A stretch of DNA of 64,000 nucleotides. It comes from CAVOGJ01 sp963695405. Lineage in GTDB: Bacteria > Planctomycetota > Planctomycetia > Pirellulales > Pirellulaceae. Where the stretch lies: assembly GCA_963695405.1 (NCBI GenBank), contig CAVOGJ010000003.1, positions 1 through 64,000 on the forward strand, in the 5' to 3' direction. The notes beneath the pieces are model-generated. The model saw only the letters and a program-made list of their open reading frames with translations, was not told the DNA's origin and did not search any database. Every line of letters starts with the position of its first letter. The first letter of the stretch is position 1. This document shows positions 27,292 to 35,773 of this stretch, in pieces. Both the position numbers and the translations under genes were made by a program.

Positions 27292-28540
27292 TTAAATGTC
27301 CTTCCGCTGGCCGGTTTCCGCATAAAAATTTTCGACCACCGCGACGGCCGGCAAGCCAGCATCACTTAGCCTGGCACAAGCGTCGTCCAGCTGAGCCACA
27401 GTCGTATGGCGGACATCGCGCACCAAGAGCGCTCGATCGATCGTGTCACCCACCATGTCGCAGAACCACCGGTAGGCGGCCGTGAAGATGGGACCAGCGT
27501 CAACGATGACCAGCTCAAAGGCATCCGAAAGTTCGAAGATCATCTTCGCCCGCGCGTCGGCAGAGCGTGGCAGCTCGACGACGTTCGCACCCGGTCGTTT
27601 CAGCGGTAAGACCACGAGCTTATCGTGCAAGGAACCAATGGCGGCGGCGTTCAAGCGGGCCGCCTCCGAGCCGTTGGTCCAGTCGTCATCAAAGGCGATG
27701 CCGAGGGACGATCCGATCGTGGGATCGTCGAGATCGCCTTCCACCAGCGCGACCGAAACATTGTAGGAAGCGGCCATGCGGGCGATGCTCAGAGCCACCG
27801 TGGTGGCTCCTTCCCCCTTGGCGAACGACGTGACCGCAACGACATTCTGGCCCTTCCACGCACCATTCAGCAACGGTCGTACAATCCGCGACAGCGGTGT
27901 CGCCGCATGTTCCGCAAGCCGTTGGCAGACCGACGGCCAGCGAAATTGGTCCACTTCCCAATCGGGCAACCACTCCACCGATTTGACGGCCGAAGGCGAG
28001 TCCGTGGACACGTCGGCTTCCACTCCCAGTTGATCGGCGGCGGCCAGCACGCGAGCCACTTGGTCGGTTGTTTCACGCGTGGCCGAAGAGGAGACCGTTT
28101 CTGGGGCAATGCTCACGCGGGAAACGCCTGTCCGCTCGGGTTGCGCGTCCACGCTCGCGGCCGCAGCAAGGTGGAAAGCGGATGACTTGATATGGTGTCC
28201 TCGCAACAGAATCCGGTGATCCCTCGTCCAAACGAATTCGCTGGGAGCGACCACCGGACGCTTCCTCGTCCAGACGCTGGGGAGCGTTGGGCAAAACGAA
28301 GATCGATCCATCCGCGATCGACTTCGGATCCTCATCGGCAGAAGTGGTTGGCGACAAGAGTACCGTGGCTGGTGGCGAATCGGTCATGCCGGCATACACC
28401 TGGCTTACGGCACTTGGGGCAATCGCGATGTGCGGGCCTCGTGGCTGATGCGTCGTCTCCGGGTTTCCGCTCCGAGCCAGTCGCTCCGTGGAGTGACCGT
28501 CATCGAAGATGCGAATAAAGGCGTTATCGGTGACACCCAT
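27292..28540 (-). CDS. BY-kinase-like P-loop protein lacking the Walker A lysine, frameshifted
   Basis: About 415 residues once restored. The N-terminal part (MGVTDNAFIRIFDDGHSTE and a linker) is in one frame from 28540; the C-terminal ATPase domain is in another frame that is coding-like from about 28200 on, so the frameshift lies near 28180-28280. The domain resembles CpsD/CapB tyrosine kinases of exopolysaccharide systems: SFAKGEGATTVALSIARM at Walker A, VALVEGDLDDPTIGSSLG at the A' motif and LVIVDAGPIF at Walker B. The Walker A lysine of GEGKST is replaced by Ala, the A' motif lacks its usual DxDxR, and there is no C-terminal Tyr cluster. It may therefore be a catalytically weak regulator. 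Its stop is 77 bases before the ExeA-type gene; its start is two bases after the upstream gene. Confidence 0.7.
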
Positions 28541-28542
28541 GG

Positions 28543-29799
28543 TTATCTCGCGAACTGTTGAATAGTTCCGTCCAGCCGAATCGGGCCTTGCGGAGCGGTG
28601 GTTGGAGGAGGAGGCACGGGATTCACCGGCGCGGCAAGAGTCGGCTGCCGATCCGGGTTGGCAGTCGTGGTCGCAGCCACAGGTGCCTGGGCCTGGAGAC
28701 CGTCGGTGGGCCGTTCCCTCGGGTCGGCCAAGGTCGGCTGATCTGCCTTCGCTGGCGCGGAAGTCGCCGGCCAGGGAATATGGCGTACCGCAGCTTTGGA
28801 CCGGTTATGGCCTGCTGGTGAGTCAGCGTCGACCGTGGCATCCTGCTGCGAGCGATCGGAGAGGGAAGGGTAGCCGGTTGACGGATATTGCGATTCGTCG
28901 GCCCCGGCTGCCGAGTCTTGTGGAACGCCGGTCTCCATATCAACGAAGACGGGCCGATCCATGACCACCGGAACGTTGTCACCCGACGGCTCGCCTGCGG
29001 CCGGCAACGATGGCCGCTGGTTCACGGGCGATCGCTGAGCCACGCGGAACTCCACCGACTCATCAAATGGGCTCGCCGTTGGTAATGACCGGTCGACCTC
29101 GTCGGCGACGGGGCGCTGTTGCAGATTTTTCCAAGCCATCAGCAAGAGGATGACGGCGAGGATCACCGCCACCGTCTTCACGACAAGATCCACCAGGTTG
29201 GTTTCGCTCGAGTTGCCGACAGCAACGTGGTTTGCCGGTATCTCCACCGGCTCTGACCGACTCGCGCGTGATTTGCCCTTGGCGACGCCGTGCAAATCGG
29301 GACCAAGCGTCGACCGAGTTCGGTCGGCGGCCATGGTGTTCGATCTGGCATCCGACGGCTTCTGTCGCTCGGCCGGATCGGCCAACTGGGATTGCAACTG
29401 GGACCGTGCCTCGTGCCCAGACGCTCCGGAAGGGCCGTGAGCGGCATCTTCCCTCCGGATCCAATTCAGGCTGGAAGTGGACTTTGTCGATGCGGCCTTG
29501 GACTCGCTGTAAGGCGGATCGAGCAAGTCATCGAGCTGCGGGTCCGTCGAATCACGCCCGGCCAATGGATCGCCCGGCGAGAAGTCGTCATCGGAGTCGG
29601 ACGAGTCGCCCGACGGCTGGGTATGGCCGTACTGGTGAGCGGTGTCGATGCGTGCTTGCCGTGACGGGCGGCGACCCGGCGAAGACGTGACATCTGGCAG
29701 CTGCGCCAGCACTTGCGGCTGTCCGTGGGGCAGCGGTTGGCCGAATTGCGTGATTGGCCGCGGGGTCGATGAGGTGGCTTCATCGGCGTGAATCATCAT
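28543..29799 (-). CDS. Single-span membrane protein of the EPS-type cluster, unknown function
   Basis: A 418-residue protein. A long, polar, low-complexity N-terminal region (about 1-200) is followed by one membrane segment (VVKTVAVILAVILLLMAW, about 206-223) and a Pro/Ala/Gln-rich region. It ends in GPIRLDGTIQQFAR. Two ATGs (29799, 29796) follow GAGGAA. Its stop and the ATG of the BY-kinase-like gene are two bases apart, so the two are translationally coupled. Planctomycete exopolysaccharide loci contain comparable single-span proteins, but I cannot name a family. Inferred: a periplasm-spanning partner of the kinase-like protein and ATPase. Confidence 0.7.
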   Translation of the reverse strand: MMIHADEATSSTPRPITQFGQPLPHGQPQVLAQLPDVTSSPGRRPSRQARIDTAHQYGHTQPSGDSSDSDDDFSPGDPLAGRDSTDPQLDDLLDPPYSESKAASTKSTSSLNWIRREDAAHGPSGASGHEARSQLQSQLADPAERQKPSDARSNTMAADRTRSTLGPDLHGVAKGKSRASRSEPVEIPANHVAVGNSSETNLVDLVVKTVAVILAVILLLMAWKNLQQRPVADEVDRSLPTASPFDESVEFRVAQRSPVNQRPSLPAAGEPSGDNVPVVMDRPVFVDMETGVPQDSAAGADESQYPSTGYPSLSDRSQQDATVDADSPAGHNRSKAAVRHIPWPATSAPAKADQPTLADPRERPTDGLQAQAPVAATTTANPDRQPTLAAPVNPVPPPPTTAPQGPIRLDGTIQQFAR

Positions 29800-30129
29800 T
29801 TCCTCGGGATGCTAGGCCCTAAATGCGCATATAGCGTGCCTGGGACGCGGTCTCGGTACGATTGGTATCGGTTCGGACTGAGACGATCTTGAGCATCGTG
29901 CGGGTTGCGATGATCGGTTTGCCCCGGTTCCCGCTTGTCCCCCGCCACCGGCCGGCGGCGGGAGCGGCTGGGGGTGGGACAGGCAGAGGGACAAACTGAG
30001 GCCCGATGAGGAAATTTCGGGGTGAGTTGCGACTTGTAGCCGACAGGCGGCGCCTTAATACTAATGAGACCAAGGGGGCCGAAGGCAAGCTGCCTGCCCT
30101 CGCAACCACGAAGATGTTCGGAACTACCT
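29800..30129. other. Divergent spacer upstream of metH
   Basis: About 330 bases that serve as upstream region for metH (plus) and the exopolysaccharide-type cluster (minus). I looked for cobalamin, SAM and SAH riboswitch features and saw none I could support. A GC-rich inverted stretch (CCGCCACCGGCCGGCGGCGGG) lies near 29941-29961. Confidence 0.4.
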
Positions 30130-33100
30130 ATGCTGCTCATGGAAACGGAAAGCGCCACACGACTCTTGCAGGCGTTGGAGGACCGAATTCTCATCCTCGA
30201 CGGAGCGATGGGCACGATGGTGCAGGCCCTGCACCTGGACGAAGCCGCCATCCGAGGGGATATCTTCCGCGACCATCCCAAGGATCTGCAGCGGTTCGTG
30301 GACGTGCTGGCACTCAGCCAACCTGCGGCGTTGACAGAAATCCATCGCAAGTATCTGGCCGCCGGCGCTGACATCGTCACGACCAATACGTTCGGTGCTA
30401 GTGCCGTGGGGATGGAGGAATTTGCTCTACCCCTCTCGATGGTCCGCGAAATTAACTCGGCGGCCGTACAGTGTGCCCGTCAGGCGGTTGAGGAGTTCAG
30501 CACACCGGAACGTCCCCGTTTTGTAGCAGGATCGATCGGACCTACCACGAAACAGATGGCGATCTCGACGTCGGTCGCCGATGCCGCCTCGCGCGACGTC
30601 ACATTCGATCGCATGATGGAATCGTACTATGGGCAGGTGGCGGCACTCGTCGAGGCGGGAGTTGACATCTTGCTACCCGAGACGGTCATCGACACGCTTA
30701 ACCTGAAATCGTGCCTGTTTGCCATCTCCAAGTATTTCGACGATTCTGGTCAGCGCGTGCCTGTCATGGTCTCGGCCACCTTCAACGAGGGTGGAGTCAC
30801 CTTCGTCAGCAGCCAGAGCGTCGAGGCCTTCTGGACAGCGATCAGCCACTTCCCGGTGATGAGCGTTGGCATGAATTGCGCTTTGGGTCCAGAGTTGATG
30901 CGACCCTATGTTGCCGAATTGGCCAGGATTGCTCCGGTTTACATCAGTTGTCATCCCAACGCGGGCTTGCCCAACGAAATGGGTGAATATGATTTGACGC
31001 CCAAACAAATGGCAGCTGTCGTCGGCGAGTTTATGCGTGAAGGTTGGGTCAATATCATAGGCGGCTGCTGCGGCACGACGCCCGAACACATTCGCGAGAT
31101 CGCCGCCATCACACCCGACTATCGACCGCACAAACGGCACCCGGTCGAACCATGGACCCGGCTGAGCGGGACCCAACCGATGACGCTGCGGCCCGAAGCC
31201 AACTTCATGATGATTGGCGAGCGAACCAATGTCACCGGATCAAAGCGGTTCGCCAAACTGATTCGTGGCGGCGACTTTGAGGCCGCGGTGGAGGTGGCGC
31301 GACAACAGGTCCAGAACGGCGCAAGTGTGATCGATGTTAACATGGATGACGCCTTGCTGGATGGTGAAGCTGCAATGACGCGATTTCTCCATTTAATCGC
31401 CGGCGAATCGGATATCAATGCGGTGCCGGTCATGGTCGACAGCTCGAAATGGTCGGTCATCGAAGCCGGCCTGAAATGCCTGCAAGGCAAGGGCATTGTT
31501 AACTCGATCAGTCTGAAGGACGGTGAGGCAGCTTTTCTTGACCGGGCTCATTCCATCCGCCGTTATGGGGCTGCGGTGGTCGTGATGGCGTTCGACGAAT
31601 CGGGGCAGGCGGTCGAAGTCGATCACAAGGTGGCGATTTGCGAGCGAGCTTTTCAATTGCTCACAGAGCAGGCCGGTTTTCTGCCGCAGGATATCATCTT
31701 CGATCCGAATATCCTGACGGTGGCCACCGGGATTGAGGAGCACGACAATTATGCCTTGAATTTCATCGAGGCGACTCGTCGTATTAAACGGGCCTGTCCT
31801 GGCGCAAAGGTTTCGGGCGGGGTGAGCAACATCTCCTTTTCCTTCCGCGGCAACGACACCGTCCGCGAGGCGATGCATTCAGCATTTCTCTATCACGCCA
31901 TCGCGGCGGGCATGGATATGGGGATCGTCAACGCGGGGCAACTGGAGATCTATGAGCAGATTCCTGCGGAATTGCTCGAGCGCGTGGAAGATGTCTTACT
32001 CAATCGCCGTCCCGACGCCACGGAACGATTGCTCGAACTGGCCGATCAGGTGAAAGGCAGCGGCGTCAAGAAGACGTCATCGGAGGATGTGCGATGGCGA
32101 GAAGAGCCCGTGAGTCAACGGCTGCAGCACGCGCTGATCAAGGGTATCGACAAATACATTATTGAGGACACGGAAGAGGCCCGTCAGTCCTACGATCGGT
32201 GCCTCGAGATCATCGAAGGACCGATGATGGACGGCATGGCGATCATCGGTGACCTGTTCGGCGCTGGAAAGATGTTCTTGCCGCAGGTCGTCAAATCGGC
32301 GCGTGTCATGAAGAAGGCGGTTGCTTACTTGGAACCCTTTATGGAAGAGGAGAAAGAAGCGGCTGGCACGGAACGGCACCAGGCGCGGGGCCGCATCGTC
32401 CTGGCGACCGTCAAGGGAGACGTGCACGATATCGGCAAGAATATCGTGGGGGTCGTGCTGGGCTGCAACAGCTACGAGGTCATTGATCTGGGAGTCATGG
32501 TCAACTGCGAAAAGATCCTCTCCACGGCGGTAGAGCAGGGTGCGGACTTTATCGGACTTTCCGGATTGATTACCCCCAGCCTCGACGAAATGGTATTGGT
32601 GGCGAAGGAAATGCAGCGCCGCGGCATGAAGATACCGCTGCTGATCGGTGGAGCCACGACGAGCGCCAAGCATACGGCGGTCAAAATCACACCTCAATAC
32701 GATCAGCCGGTGGTGCATGTGCTTGATGCGTCCCGCTGCGTCGGCGTCGTGGATCGGTTGCTAAGCGACGATTTACGCTCAGCGTTCGTTGCCGAGAATT
32801 CCGCCCTGCAGAAACAGCTGGTACGTTCGTATGAGCAGCGCGACATCAAGCTGGCATCGTACAAGCACGCCTTGAAACATCGCTTTTCGACCGACTGGCG
32901 GCAGGTATCCATCGATCGCCCGGCGTTCACCGGCTATCGAGTATGGAAGGACATTCCTCTCGCGGAAATCATCCCGTTTATCGACTGGTCACCGTTCTTC
33001 ATGGCTTGGGAGTTGCGTGGCAAGTACCCGAAGATTTTTGAGGACCAGGTCGTCGGCTCTGCCGCCCGCGAACTCTTTGCCGATGCCCAAGTGATCTTGG

Positions 33101-33828
33101 ATAAGATCGTCAGCGAAGGTCGGCTGAAAGCCAATGCGATCTATGGATTTTGGCCGGCTGCCTCGGATCAGGACGACATTTTGCTCTTCACCAATGGCGA
33201 TCGAAATCACGAATTATGCCGCTTTCACATGCTTCGCCAGCAGTGGGAGCGGAAGGGGCAGACCGAATTCCGCTCGCTCGCCGACTATGTGGCTCCCCTC
33301 GACTCGGGTCGCGAAGATTACGTCGGCGCCTTTGCCGTCACGGCGGGGTTGGGTGCGGAGCAACTGGCGGAGGAATACCAGTCACAACACGACGATGTGA
33401 ACGCCATCATGGTCAAAGCGCTGGCCGATCGATTGGCCGAGGCGTTGGCGGAGATGATTCACCAGCGGGCACGTGCCGATTGGGGGCATGGCGATTCGTC
33501 CCTAACCCCCGCCGAACTGATAGCGGAGAAGTACCGTGGAATTCGACCCGCTCACGGCTATCCAGCTTGCCCGGACCACACCGAGAAGCGCACCCTTTTC
33601 GATTTGCTGGACGCCGAGACGAACGTGGGCATGGAACTGACGGAAAGCTTCGCGATGACGCCCGCCGCCAGCGTCAGCGGACTCTACTTCGCCCATCCGC
33701 AAGCCCGTTATTTCGCGGTTGATCGCATCGCCGAGGACCAGGTTAGCGACTATGCTCGTCGCAAGGGAATGGCCAAGCAGGAGATGGAACGCTGGCTGGC
33801 ACCCAACCTGGGTTATGAACCAGCCTAA
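30130..33828 (+). CDS. metH: Cobalamin-dependent methionine synthase
   Basis: A 1232-residue enzyme that transfers a methyl group from methyltetrahydrofolate to homocysteine through B12. All modules are present. The homocysteine domain (about 1-320) has ILDGAMGTMVQ and the zinc-site GGCCGTTPEH. The pterin domain follows (about 345-620; FMMIGERTNVTGS, NGASVIDVNMDD). The B12 cap and binding domains lie at about 645-880, with the DxHxxG motif in VKGDVHDIGKNIVG. The SAM-dependent reactivation domain is at the C-terminus (RPAHGYPACPDH, ESFAMTPAASVSG). Starts at 30130 and 30139 are both possible; neither has a strong Shine-Dalgarno. Confidence 0.96.
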   Translation: MLLMETESATRLLQALEDRILILDGAMGTMVQALHLDEAAIRGDIFRDHPKDLQRFVDVLALSQPAALTEIHRKYLAAGADIVTTNTFGASAVGMEEFALPLSMVREINSAAVQCARQAVEEFSTPERPRFVAGSIGPTTKQMAISTSVADAASRDVTFDRMMESYYGQVAALVEAGVDILLPETVIDTLNLKSCLFAISKYFDDSGQRVPVMVSATFNEGGVTFVSSQSVEAFWTAISHFPVMSVGMNCALGPELMRPYVAELARIAPVYISCHPNAGLPNEMGEYDLTPKQMAAVVGEFMREGWVNIIGGCCGTTPEHIREIAAITPDYRPHKRHPVEPWTRLSGTQPMTLRPEANFMMIGERTNVTGSKRFAKLIRGGDFEAAVEVARQQVQNGASVIDVNMDDALLDGEAAMTRFLHLIAGESDINAVPVMVDSSKWSVIEAGLKCLQGKGIVNSISLKDGEAAFLDRAHSIRRYGAAVVVMAFDESGQAVEVDHKVAICERAFQLLTEQAGFLPQDIIFDPNILTVATGIEEHDNYALNFIEATRRIKRACPGAKVSGGVSNISFSFRGNDTVREAMHSAFLYHAIAAGMDMGIVNAGQLEIYEQIPAELLERVEDVLLNRRPDATERLLELADQVKGSGVKKTSSEDVRWREEPVSQRLQHALIKGIDKYIIEDTEEARQSYDRCLEIIEGPMMDGMAIIGDLFGAGKMFLPQVVKSARVMKKAVAYLEPFMEEEKEAAGTERHQARGRIVLATVKGDVHDIGKNIVGVVLGCNSYEVIDLGVMVNCEKILSTAVEQGADFIGLSGLITPSLDEMVLVAKEMQRRGMKIPLLIGGATTSAKHTAVKITPQYDQPVVHVLDASRCVGVVDRLLSDDLRSAFVAENSALQKQLVRSYEQRDIKLASYKHALKHRFSTDWRQVSIDRPAFTGYRVWKDIPLAEIIPFIDWSPFFMAWELRGKYPKIFEDQVVGSAARELFADAQVILDKIVSEGRLKANAIYGFWPAASDQDDILLFTNGDRNHELCRFHMLRQQWERKGQTEFRSLADYVAPLDSGREDYVGAFAVTAGLGAEQLAEEYQSQHDDVNAIMVKALADRLAEALAEMIHQRARADWGHGDSSLTPAELIAEKYRGIRPAHGYPACPDHTEKRTLFDLLDAETNVGMELTESFAMTPAASVSGLYFAHPQARYFAVDRIAEDQVSDYARRKGMAKQEMERWLAPNLGYEPA

Positions 33829-33830
33829 CC

Positions 33831-34277
33831 ATGCGTGACAGTGAACCTCAGCATCGCACCGCGGAGGAAAAGGAGTCCACCTTGCTGCAATTACTATGCT
33901 ACGCCTGGGCCTCTCCATGGAGCGCCGTCGGCTGTTGCCTGGGACTCGTGGGCATCGCGACCGGCGGCCGCGGACGTTACCGGCGCGGAGTTGTCGAATT
34001 CTGCGGCGGTTGCTTACCCTGGCTGCTGCGACGAGCCCCGCTCAGCGGAGGTGCTGCGGCCATGACACTCGGCCACGTTGTCCTCGCCAGGACACGAGAT
34101 GACTTGGAATCAACCAGGGAACACGAACGGATTCATGTGGGCCAGTATGAACGCTGGGGACCCTTATTTGTTCCCGCCTACTTCCTTGCGAGCGGGCTGG
34201 CGTGGCTCCGCGGAGGCGATTCCTACCTGGATAATCGGTTCGAACGGCAGGCCTACGGTATCACTGATGGTCCTTGA
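33831..34277 (+). CDS. Small membrane protein with HExxH motif
   Basis: A 148-residue protein starting three bases after the metH stop. One or two membrane segments near residues 22-45 are followed by TLGHVVLARTRDDLESTREHERIHVGQYERWGPLF (written here only to locate it, residues 79-113; key part HERIH at 98-102) and a second hydrophobic stretch (VPAYFLASGLAWL). HExxH with a downstream Glu (Glu139) is the layout of a zinc metalloprotease, but the protein is very small and no protease family was recognised. Its TGA overlaps the TTG start of the isoaspartyl methyltransferase gene, so the two are probably translated together. Confidence 0.7.
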   Translation: MRDSEPQHRTAEEKESTLLQLLCYAWASPWSAVGCCLGLVGIATGGRGRYRRGVVEFCGGCLPWLLRRAPLSGGAAAMTLGHVVLARTRDDLESTREHERIHVGQYERWGPLFVPAYFLASGLAWLRGGDSYLDNRFERQAYGITDGP

Positions 34278-35554
34278 CCCGCTTCCGTTCCGGAAGCATT
34301 TGCATTCGCATTCGCATTTTGCTTTTGCTTTTGCTTCGCGGATGCCAATTGATTTGTGTTTTCCTCATCACCGTGCTCGCCACAAGTATGATCCCGGCAC
34401 AATCGCGAATCGACTCGCTCGCGATCGCGCGAGAGCGGTTGGTAGAGCAGGATTTGATGCCCGCCGGCATCACGCAATCGAATGTCCTGCAAGCGGTGCG
34501 CGATACGCCACGGCACGAATTCGTGCCACTCGCGCAACGAAAAATGGCTTATCTCGACATGGCGCTGCCGATCGGCGACCGGCAAACGATTTCCTCACCC
34601 TTTATCGTGGCCTACATGACGCAATCCCTTGATCCGCAACCAACGGATCGCGTGCTCGAAATCGGCACCGGCAGCGGATACCAGGCCGCGATCCTCAGCC
34701 CTCTCGTCGCCGACGTTTATTCCATCGAAATTGTCCCCACCCTCGGTCGTCGCGCGGAACGACTGCTCAAACGCCTGAAGTACGAAAACGTGCACGTGAA
34801 AATCGGTGATGGCTTTGCCGGTTGGCCAGGGGAAGCACCGTTCGACAAAATTATTGTCACCTGCTCTCCTGAATCGGTACCTCAACCGCTGGTCGATCAA
34901 TTACGTGAGGGGGGGAGCATGATCGTACCCGTCGGCGAGCGCTATCAGCAAACGCTGTATCGATTCACGAAGGAACAGGGCGTTCTGCAGCCAGAGTCTT
35001 TGCGTCCCACCCTGTTCGTGCCGATGACGGGCGTCGCGGAGAGTCACCGTAATGTCTTGCCTAATCTCGAAGTCGTCCAAATCGTGAATGGTGATTTCGA
35101 AGACGCTGCCGACGAAAGTGACCAATTGCCAGGCTGGTATTATCAACGACAGGTCGCCCGGATACGTGACGATTCCGCGCCACACGGCGAAGCCTACGCG
35201 CGATTCTCCAACGTCACTCCCGGGCTGGCTAGCCACGCCTTGCAGGGCTTTGCTGTCGATGGGGAGCAATTCCGTGACCTTCAGGTGTCCGCGCGCGTGC
35301 AGTGGTCGGAGGTCGTACCTGGACCCCAGACAGACATGCGGCCCTCGCTGGCGATCAGTTTCTACGACGCCAATCGGACTCCCCTGGGACAGCAATGGCT
35401 CGGACCCTGGTCGGGAAATGGCGATTGGTCGCGCGTCGCTGGGGAATTTCGCGTGCCGCTGAAGGCCAAGGAAGCCATCCTTCGCATTGGACTCTTTGGG
35501 GCCACGGGGGAGTTCTGCGTGGACTATGTTCGCTTGGTACCCAAATCACGCTAG
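34274..35554 (+). CDS. Exported protein-L-isoaspartate O-methyltransferase with extra C-terminal domain
   Basis: A 426-residue fusion. Residues about 1-44 form a signal peptide or anchor (ILLLLLLRGCQLICVFLITVL). Residues about 45-260 are a PCMT domain that methylates isoaspartyl residues in damaged proteins: the TPRHEFVP entry, IGDRQTISSPFIVAYMTQ, the SAM loop VLEIGTGSGYQAAIL and FDKIIVTCSPESVPQ. The C-terminal 160 residues (NGDFEDAADESDQLPGWYY, VDYVRLVP) resemble a carbohydrate-binding-like beta sandwich. The TTG start overlaps the previous stop (TTGA). Known PCMTs are mostly cytosolic, so an exported form with a binding domain suggests envelope protein repair. The signal sequence is encoded by hexamer repeats (34296-34337). 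Confidence 0.85.
   Translation: MTRFRSGSICIRIRILLLLLLRGCQLICVFLITVLATSMIPAQSRIDSLAIARERLVEQDLMPAGITQSNVLQAVRDTPRHEFVPLAQRKMAYLDMALPIGDRQTISSPFIVAYMTQSLDPQPTDRVLEIGTGSGYQAAILSPLVADVYSIEIVPTLGRRAERLLKRLKYENVHVKIGDGFAGWPGEAPFDKIIVTCSPESVPQPLVDQLREGGSMIVPVGERYQQTLYRFTKEQGVLQPESLRPTLFVPMTGVAESHRNVLPNLEVVQIVNGDFEDAADESDQLPGWYYQRQVARIRDDSAPHGEAYARFSNVTPGLASHALQGFAVDGEQFRDLQVSARVQWSEVVPGPQTDMRPSLAISFYDANRTPLGQQWLGPWSGNGDWSRVAGEFRVPLKAKEAILRIGLFGATGEFCVDYVRLVPKSR
34296..34337 (+). repeat. Hexanucleotide repeat tract in signal-peptide region
   Basis: Four GCATTT/GCATTC units are followed by two GCTTTT units and a partial one. Units of six preserve the frame and encode Ile-Arg then Leu-Leu, so changing the unit number would change the charge or the hydrophobic length of the signal segment. 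Confidence 0.6.
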
Positions 35555-35773
35555 GCTCGAATTGTACGCGCCAGGGACGGCCTGTCCTCCCTTGCCCAAG
35601 GGTTTCCATTCACTATGGGACCGTCAAGCCAAAAATCCATCCTAGTCTGCTTGAATTCCCTAAACGTGCAGTTATGCTAACTGGGTACAGTTGGGGGGGT
35701 TGGTTGAGCGGACGAGCCTCCTGCTTCGGATCGCAGCATTGATATTTTAGCGTTTGAGAACGAGGAGAATCCC

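Noticed and set aside
29800..30129. Cobalamin, SAM or SAH riboswitch upstream of metH
   Set aside because: None of the conserved core elements could be found in the leader.
29796..30386. Minus-strand open frame of 196 codons
   Set aside because: Antisense to the start of metH, Ser/Arg-rich, no ribosome binding site.
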